A stretch of 64,000 bases of DNA from Amoebophrya sp. A120 (Eukaryota > Sar > Dinophyceae > Syndiniales > Amoebophryaceae). Made by a program: the position numbers and the translations under genes. The DNA lies in assembly GCA_905178155.1 (NCBI GenBank), contig CAJINV010000021.1, forward strand, positions 106,106-170,105, read 5' to 3'. Under the pieces are notes generated by a model. It made no database searches, was not told the DNA's origin, and worked only from the letters and a program-made list of their open reading frames with translations. Below, piece after piece: positions 58,171 to 64,000 of the stretch. How positions within the stretch are numbered: position 1 is the first letter of the stretch; every line of letters starts with the position of its first letter.

Positions 58171-60640
58171 AAATCGAATCACCTTGTTGATGCCGTGCTT
58201 CATCTGCGTGGGAACGTGGACGAGGAACAAGCGGCCTAAATGTCTTCTGTGCCGTCGGCCGTTGCTGCGGGGACAAGGTGGTGCTGGATGTAGTCGAAAG
58301 TGATGTGATTGGTTTTGCACTTGTTGTTGTCCGAGTCGTGATAGAAAGTGGCTCATTGCTTTCCATATTCTTGCAATGATGGACGAGAAAGAAAAGTAGT
58401 GGCGCGAACTGCGATGAACACCAAGTAGAACCCGCATCATGGAATCGGCAAGAATAAGGTGTGTCAAATTCACTTTCACACACAGAAATTGGCGCTATTT
58501 GTGTCGTCCTAGCAAGAACGGCTGCAGCAGTCCTCAAGATGCCACTGCCAGCAATTTTATCGACGAAGGCGATGATGTCGTCGTGTTACCACTAAGAGCG
58601 TGCGCGTCCGTTTATTTTCCGTACTTCTCGAAGTGCAGACTCTGTGCGCCAATTATCACAGCTCTGAAGCTTCCGCACCGCGCCCGGGCGGGCCGTTCCT
58701 TCGGTCTGGTGCGTGGGCTGACGGGGCGCGGCGAAGCTCTTCGGAGCAAGGCGAGGGCAGACTGGGGACCGCCCAAGTGGCGCGGGGCCTCGTGTTGAAA
58801 AGGCGCGACGGTGTGCGCCCATTCTTACAGGAGCCCCCTCGCGGTCGCTACCTAGCCAGGCAGTTCGCTGCCCCGGCGCGCCCGTCGACTGAGGGCCCGG
58901 ATGGCGCCGCGCAGCTTGCCGGCGCGAAGCCTGCAAAAGCCCAGAATGAAGGCGAGGGAGAGGGCGAAGGGGCGCACCTATGAGCCTCGGGGCCCTTCCT
59001 GGTGCGCTGGGGGCTTCGCAGATATTCGCGCCGCGCGGCCTCGGCCGTATTTGTGGATGTGTGGCAGGCCGGGGGGGGCGTGTTCGTGCCGCGAGCGCCG
59101 GCCGGCCCTGGTTGTGTGGGTGCTAGCTTGGCCGCCGGCCCTTGCCCTTTGTGGCGCATTGGGCTTTTTCGACGCATGCCCCGTCCGGTAGGCGCGCCCC
59201 CCCATCAGGCCCATTGGCGCAGAACCGCCGGGAACGAACGTCATGGATAGTTTTCTCGCCGAGTCCAAAAATGGCCCCGCCCCGGCCGCCAGGAGTTCGC
59301 TCCATCCTTCCCGGCCGCCCGCGTTTGTCTGCGCATGGGCCCCCCGACCGTGTCGCCAGCGCGCAGGCGCCCCCGCGCACCTGGTGGCGCGGGGGCGCGG
59401 TCGCGGGCGCCAGAAAACGGGGCAGCCCCCCCCCCCCGGTGGGCCGGCCGCGGCAAGTAGCCCGGCCGCGAAAAACTACTAGACAAGGGGCGAAGCCCTG
59501 CAGGCTCGCACCGGCCGGCGCGCGGCCGTTCGCAGATGCGCAAAACAGGGCGCGGAGTAACGTGGCGAATGATATGGAGAGCCCGGGTAGAACGCTCGGC
59601 CCCGACGTGCCCGCCTCCGGCGACTGCGTCGGTCGGTCGCGCTACATCGATCTCGATCGACGTTGCCTTTGGCGGCAGCGGCGACCTTTGTTTCGGGGGA
59701 GCGCGGTCGGATCAGGTCCAAAGTATGAACTCGCTAGCGTTCTCGTGTATCAGAATGGGCGCTGCTTCTGTGCAAAACCTTGGCGCGAGGGGACGGCGGT
59801 CATTGACGACGGGAGGTTGGCGTTAAAACGTCCGCGCAGGTTGGCAGGCCGCCGCCTGGGGTTGGATCGATGGCCGTCCGCAGCGGCATTCCGTCCCATC
59901 CTGTGGCGCGTTGTCCCTGCCTTCCACCCCCTGCGGGGGTGGGGGCGGGCGTGGTGCCCCTTCCCCTGTCGCTCCTCGCGCGCCCCCCCTTACTAAATCC
60001 CGAGGCCGCACCCACTTGGGCGCGCACCTTGCCCCGATACTATTCACAGTTGCCTTTGTATGTGTCGGCGGGCGGCCGCGGCCACTGGTGTGCTCGCTTC
60101 GAAGGACCAGTGTGTGGCGCGCTGGCTCCGGTCGCGTTTGCTGTGGCCGCTGGCCCGCGCGCGGCACGTGCGGGCGAACCTGGCGCTGGCTTGCTTGTTC
60201 CTTGTTGCGGGTTTTTTCCCGGAACGGCGCCTGCTGCTGCCATTTGACTCCCGTCCCCGTGAAAGCCTCATCCGCCGTAGGGGCGGGCGGGCGAAGCCGG
60301 CGAGCGATCTCTTATAGCCAGAACCCCCTTGTTGCGTGGCGCGTCCGTTCGGCTTGCAGCAAAGCCTGCCTTGATCTTACTTGTCTCGGGCGCTGTAGTA
60401 ATCTGGCCTGCTGTACGTGTAGTGTTCTTGTTTCTGGTATTGTAACTTGAGGAGCTGGTTGGTGTAGTCCGTTATGTTTCCTTTTCGTTCCGCATAGTAT
60501 GTGCGCGCCTGGATTTTATCTAGCCGAGACTAATTGGTTGCCTTTGTCCCCGCAGCGACAAAAACGAGAAGTGTGCGCTTTCCGCCTCACTGACATGGCG
60601 CTTGCATCTCGGTCTTTTTCGGTGCACTCAGATTAAAGTC
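58171..60640. other. Spacer dominated by a very GC-rich island
   Basis: From about 58600 to 60330 the sequence becomes very GC-rich, with runs such as C13 near 59428 and frequent GGCCGG/GGCGCG words, in contrast to the AT-rich spacers elsewhere. Long overlapping ORFs occur on both strands (e.g. 59142-59996), as expected from high GC, but their translations are Arg/Pro/Ala/Gly-rich with no domain. It may be a decayed mobile element, a satellite-like unit or a structural locus. The last 300 bp revert to normal composition before the next gene. Confidence 0.5.
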
Positions 60641-62950
60641 ATGTCTGCTGCGGGTCCGGCAATTTTATTGGCTGCCGCCGGGTCCCTCGAGGGCCTGGAC
60701 CTTGCACGATCGGCGTCCGATGTTGATCGTTCCCGTCGTAGTAACAAAAAAACCGATCCGGCCGACGCCGTTGAGGCAACGATCAAGCGGAAACTGGCAG
60801 AACCGCAAACGACATCATCAGCAGGCTCATCCTTTGTCGAGAAGTACCAAGCCGGCGAGCTGTGGCACTCCGGAGAAGTAGCTAGAAGTGCAGATGATGT
60901 TCTTCCCCGTGGTCCCGATGATCTCGCAGTCCAGAATGTGGATGACGAGGCAGCTGTTGGACCCGCCGCACTTGCTCTCGGGGGCGGCGGGCATTCCGAT
61001 TCCCCCTCGACGATCAGGAAAAATATGATGAATAAAGGTCGGACTGTCTCGTCTGAAAAGCAAAAAGTGGAAGTAGAGCAGGAAACTTCGAGCGCATCTT
61101 GGTGCAGTGAGAACGCGATTGCGGAGGTGATTCCCTTTCTTTCCGCGTCACTCTGGGAACAGTACGTGCAGGCAGACGAAGGTCACGGCGCTTTGGTTCT
61201 GTCCGAACCTTTCATCGGCAAGAACGCCGAGGTGGGATTGGTCGGTGCTGTGGTGCGTGGGGTAAGGCACGCCTTCGCTCAGGTGTCTGTGCGCGTTGGG
61301 ATCGTTGCTCCTTCATCTTCTAGCGGGGATGAGCAAAGTCGTGATCATGCCGTGCGGGATAATGAAAGCGACAACAAGACGAGCAAAAGTGCAGCGGTGA
61401 AGCAATGCGGCAACAAGAAAAGCACAAACTCAACTTCTACGAGTGACGCACCTGAAGAAGACATGTTCCATCACGAGATCCAGCTTCCGGAGCCGAGAAA
61501 CCCTGATGCTGACGTGTTGATCATCGGCTTGACGAGCGAATTGGCGATGCGTGTGCCACAAGTATTCTTTGGAGGTAGTGAAGAGAATAAACAAGTCATG
61601 GTGGGTGATCCTGCTGATGTCTCTCCCTCCGGAACGAAATCGAACACCAAAGCCAATCCACCGCCAGTGCACCTACCTGAGAAAAGCAGTGGCACGAGCA
61701 CTTGGGCAAGCTGGTTCGGGTCGAGCTTCGGTTTTTCTAATTCCAAGAATGATAGTACCGCACTCGATTTTTACCGGAAACCCCCGCAAATTACGCCTCT
61801 GGACATATGTTTCCTGCCGTTTTCCGCTGTGGCAGGTCGGGCCGTAGAACAAGCAGCCACTACTGCGAACGCCTCGCAGGCGTCCGCCTCACAGAAAGAG
61901 AAAAACAAAAACAACAAATGTAACGCGTCTGCTGGTACATCTAATCCGAACCACTGCAATAAAAGCAGAACCATGATTTTTCTGTCCAACCCGACCTCTT
62001 CCGGTGCCGCGTTCCTGTATTTCGAAATTAGCCGGACCATCGACATCAAGCGCGCCCTCGCGCCGGTGTGCAACGACATCCTGTTGCATCAGAGTAGCAT
62101 CGGCAAAGACGCGAAGGAGGAACAGGAGGGGGGGAAAACTTACAACGAAATGTGGTTTCAGAAAGACGACGGGGGCTGCACCTCCTCGAATGACGAGAAA
62201 AATTTGTTTGCGTCTTGCGGCGACAGAAAGACCCGCCCGCCCCAGATCCCGCTGGCACTGGACCAGTTGGCGCGCAAGTGCTACTTGAAGAGCAACTATC
62301 CAACGGAACAGGAGCAGAAACAGGTACAGGAGCTGTTTGAGTACTTGCTGTCGCAGGTCAGTGAAGCCGCAGTCTTGGAAAAGCTGCAGGACCAGCAGCC
62401 AGTAGCGCTAGACGGTACTTCTATGGGCAAAAACGTCGAGAAAAACAACCAGAAGAAGACGCCACCCACTTCCGAGCAACAACCCGCAAGACCTAACGTC
62501 CTTACTTGGGGCGCGTTGTTTCATCCGACGGCCGTGGACTTCAAAACGGCAAAAGTCCGGATCGCCAGTGTGGTTTCAATGAAAATACGCCCAGCGAGGA
62601 CCACGTCGACAGGTGGAATTAGTCCAAAACTACAACATCAACCCTTCGAGGCGCTTTTTCTCCGGCCCTCGCAACTGCAGCCCCCACCGGGTGCGCCCGC
62701 GAACGCGAAGGTGGTGGAGGTTGTGTGCCTCAAATTTCCAAGCAAAGAGTCGGTAGAGGTGTTTTTGGATCACGAGTACGTTTCCGTGATGGAGTATGTA
62801 TACCCGCGAGAAAGGACAACAAGAACTAACAGTAAAGAAGGTGGTGATGTGGTCCTCAGCAAGGTTGACGGGTTTCAGAGACTGGGGATCCTCTTGTTGA
62901 TGTTTCACCAGGGCATTTTGCAAATTTTCACGGACGCGGAACATGAATGA
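60641..62950 (+). CDS. Intronless unknown protein, 769 aa
   Basis: The chosen start is ATG 60641 (MSAAGPAILLAAAGS); the frame is open a little further upstream but without ATG. The protein has an Ala-rich N-terminus, a linker, then a folded region (about residues 150-235, including SENAIAEVIPFLSASLWEQY and VGAVVRGVRHAFAQVSVRVG). Later come beta-strand-like blocks, DADVLIIGLTSELAMRVPQV, LDICFLPFSAVAGRAVE and AAFLYFEISRTIDIKRAL, and a C-terminal stretch KVVEVVCLKFPSKESVEVFL. Ser/Asn/Lys-rich inserts separate them, as in the other proteins of this window. I cannot name the family and see no transmembrane pattern or catalytic motif. No intron is needed. An AG acceptor (CCCCGCAG, about 60555) precedes the start and could be a trans- or cis-splice site. 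Confidence 0.75.
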   Translation: MSAAGPAILLAAAGSLEGLDLARSASDVDRSRRSNKKTDPADAVEATIKRKLAEPQTTSSAGSSFVEKYQAGELWHSGEVARSADDVLPRGPDDLAVQNVDDEAAVGPAALALGGGGHSDSPSTIRKNMMNKGRTVSSEKQKVEVEQETSSASWCSENAIAEVIPFLSASLWEQYVQADEGHGALVLSEPFIGKNAEVGLVGAVVRGVRHAFAQVSVRVGIVAPSSSSGDEQSRDHAVRDNESDNKTSKSAAVKQCGNKKSTNSTSTSDAPEEDMFHHEIQLPEPRNPDADVLIIGLTSELAMRVPQVFFGGSEENKQVMVGDPADVSPSGTKSNTKANPPPVHLPEKSSGTSTWASWFGSSFGFSNSKNDSTALDFYRKPPQITPLDICFLPFSAVAGRAVEQAATTANASQASASQKEKNKNNKCNASAGTSNPNHCNKSRTMIFLSNPTSSGAAFLYFEISRTIDIKRALAPVCNDILLHQSSIGKDAKEEQEGGKTYNEMWFQKDDGGCTSSNDEKNLFASCGDRKTRPPQIPLALDQLARKCYLKSNYPTEQEQKQVQELFEYLLSQVSEAAVLEKLQDQQPVALDGTSMGKNVEKNNQKKTPPTSEQQPARPNVLTWGALFHPTAVDFKTAKVRIASVVSMKIRPARTTSTGGISPKLQHQPFEALFLRPSQLQPPPGAPANAKVVEVVCLKFPSKESVEVFLDHEYVSVMEYVYPRERTTRTNSKEGGDVVLSKVDGFQRLGILLLMFHQGILQIFTDAEHE

Positions 62951-64000
62951 TGTCGGCAGTGTGTAGGAGAGGAACATTTTGAGGCCAAAACACAAACTGA
63001 TTTCAAGATGTAGTTGTCTATAATTCGTACTGAAACAAACGCAGGTAGTTGGCTAGTCACGCGTTCTCGATTCCGGCGAAGCAGATCTTTGTAATCCTAG
63101 AACGTGGTATTCTCTTGCACTAGGGATTGAGTTTAAGAATGCCTGCTTATCTATCGCTTCAAAAATGAATCATATGTAGTGAGGTCACCGAACGGTTCTA
63201 ACCAGGGAGTTTTTTTGACACCTACCCTGAAAAACGACCGGCAGTTTTCAAGCGGCCGGAGGCGTTTTTTGACATAAAAAATTTATAATTATCAAGCGGA
63301 CGGGGCTTTGCCATCAAACAAGCCCGGTCGAAAACTATCGATTCGCACTGGATAAAACGACGCAGGGGAGCCGGCAAAAGGGGCGCCCTTCCGAGGCGGC
63401 CACCGCCTTAGTTTCTGGCGATTTGGGGCGCCCAAAAAGGGGCGCGCAAAAAACGCGTCCAAAATCAGAACAGCGAAACAGCATGGCACGGCCGCGATTT
63501 CGGAGCATTTTCGGCGGCCGCGAAAGCGGCCGCCTTTTCGCCGGTTTCAGAGCCTGGGAAGCTTTGCAAAAAGCGCCGGCGTGAAAAATAAAAACGCGAA
63601 AAAGAAAAAGCGCGCCAGACGCGCAAAGCCAATCCGCATGCTATGGGCCCGGTTTTTCTTCGCTTTCTGGGCGGCCCCCGTGGCACCCGGATCGGCCCCA
63701 TAGCATCGGGGCTGGCTTTCGGAAAGTAATTTTGGAAATGTGCCAAAATTTGCAACGTTTCCCAAGTGGCCATCATACCGTGCGGCATAACGTTACTCAC
63801 GGTGGTATGACGAGCCCATAAAAAGCAAAGCCGCGGCCAAGGCTGCGGTCGGCAAAAAAACGCCCACGACCTCACTACCCCCGCCCCAGCGGCTATATTT
63901 GATACTAGTCATTGATTAGTGATGCGAAAGCGAATAAAGGCGACTCAAAGTGGAGTACTTGAGCGACGGATGAGAGCGCAGGTGTGAGTCTTGTCGAGTG
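62951..64000. other. Terminal spacer with a second GC-rich, hairpin-rich block
   Basis: AT-rich to about 63180. From 63180 to 63900 it is GC-rich with alternating A-rich words, several short inverted repeats (ATGCTATGGG near 63638 against CCCATAGCAT near 63698; TCATACCGTG near 63773 against CACGGTGGTATGA near 63798) and no credible coding frame. The ORFs on the minus strand here are compositional. The last 100 bp are unremarkable. Confidence 0.5.
63513..63534. repeat. Perfect 9-bp GC stem with GAAA tetraloop
   Basis: GGCGGCCGC, then GAAA, then GCGGCCGCC, followed immediately by TTTT. A GNRA tetraloop on a pure GC stem ahead of a T run looks like a structured RNA end or terminator-like hairpin. 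No flanking RNA gene is identified. Confidence 0.8.

Noticed and set aside
59142-59996. 284-codon + strand ORF in the GC-rich island
   Set aside because: Equally long ORFs occur on the other strand and frames; Arg/Pro-rich translation without domain or splice signals reflects composition.
1-64000. tRNA, rRNA, CRISPR arrays, bacterial operon signals, dinoflagellate spliced-leader sequence
   Set aside because: None found by eye on either strand; gene structure is eukaryotic. A tRNA scan or covariance search could still find diverged RNAs.

Overview
This window reads as nuclear DNA of a compact protist, most likely a dinoflagellate-lineage parasite of the Amoebophrya (Syndiniales) type. Coding blocks are GC-rich and carry spliceosomal introns. 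They are separated by AT-rich spacers, and every supported gene lies on the + strand. Several genes contain introner elements: short intron-like insertions with terminal inverted repeats (TIRs) and 5-bp target-site duplications (TSDs), which cannot be spliced as GT-AG. Introners and non-canonical introns are reported from Amoebophrya and some other dinoflagellates. The assignment rests on that resemblance and on gene structure, not on a species marker. Flagellar (CFAP70-like) and centrin/basal-body (Sfi1-like) genes fit a flagellated alveolate.

Layout. 1-3810: 3' part of a large, unrecognised, low-complexity protein, followed by 550 bp that look coding in other frames. 6878-21416: a giant Sfi1-like centrin-binding repeat protein (about 4,657 aa, four exons). 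23031-23450: a small Cys/Trp-rich protein. 25303-27628 and 28186-30344: tandem paralogues of a TauE/SafE-type membrane transporter. 31484-34246: an intronless, probably secreted unknown protein. 35281-41335: a CFAP70/TTC18-like flagellar TPR protein with about 16 exons. 42161-52669: a giant protein of about 3,270 aa with an interrupted PH domain; all three of its introns are introners. 53793-56959: a non-canonical poly(A)/uridylyl polymerase. 57573-58170: a small unknown gene with an apparent one-base frameshift. About 58600-60330: a very GC-rich island with no convincing gene. 60641-62950: an intronless unknown protein. 63180-63900: a second GC-rich, hairpin-rich block.

The main discovery is the set of twelve introners. 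Four belong to one family (about 262 bp, TIRs carrying ATGTCTGGGTCTGGA); one of these is inserted backwards and still behaves as an intron. Eight more have different, shorter TIRs beginning TATC/TATG (one TAAC). In all twelve the reading frame, and in the transporters the paralogue alignment, is restored by removing the element plus one 5-bp target copy. Seven have perfect TSDs. The two transporter paralogues carry introners at non-homologous positions, so at least most of these insertions post-date the duplication. Exon sums using the deduced junctions are multiples of three for all five introner-carrying genes.
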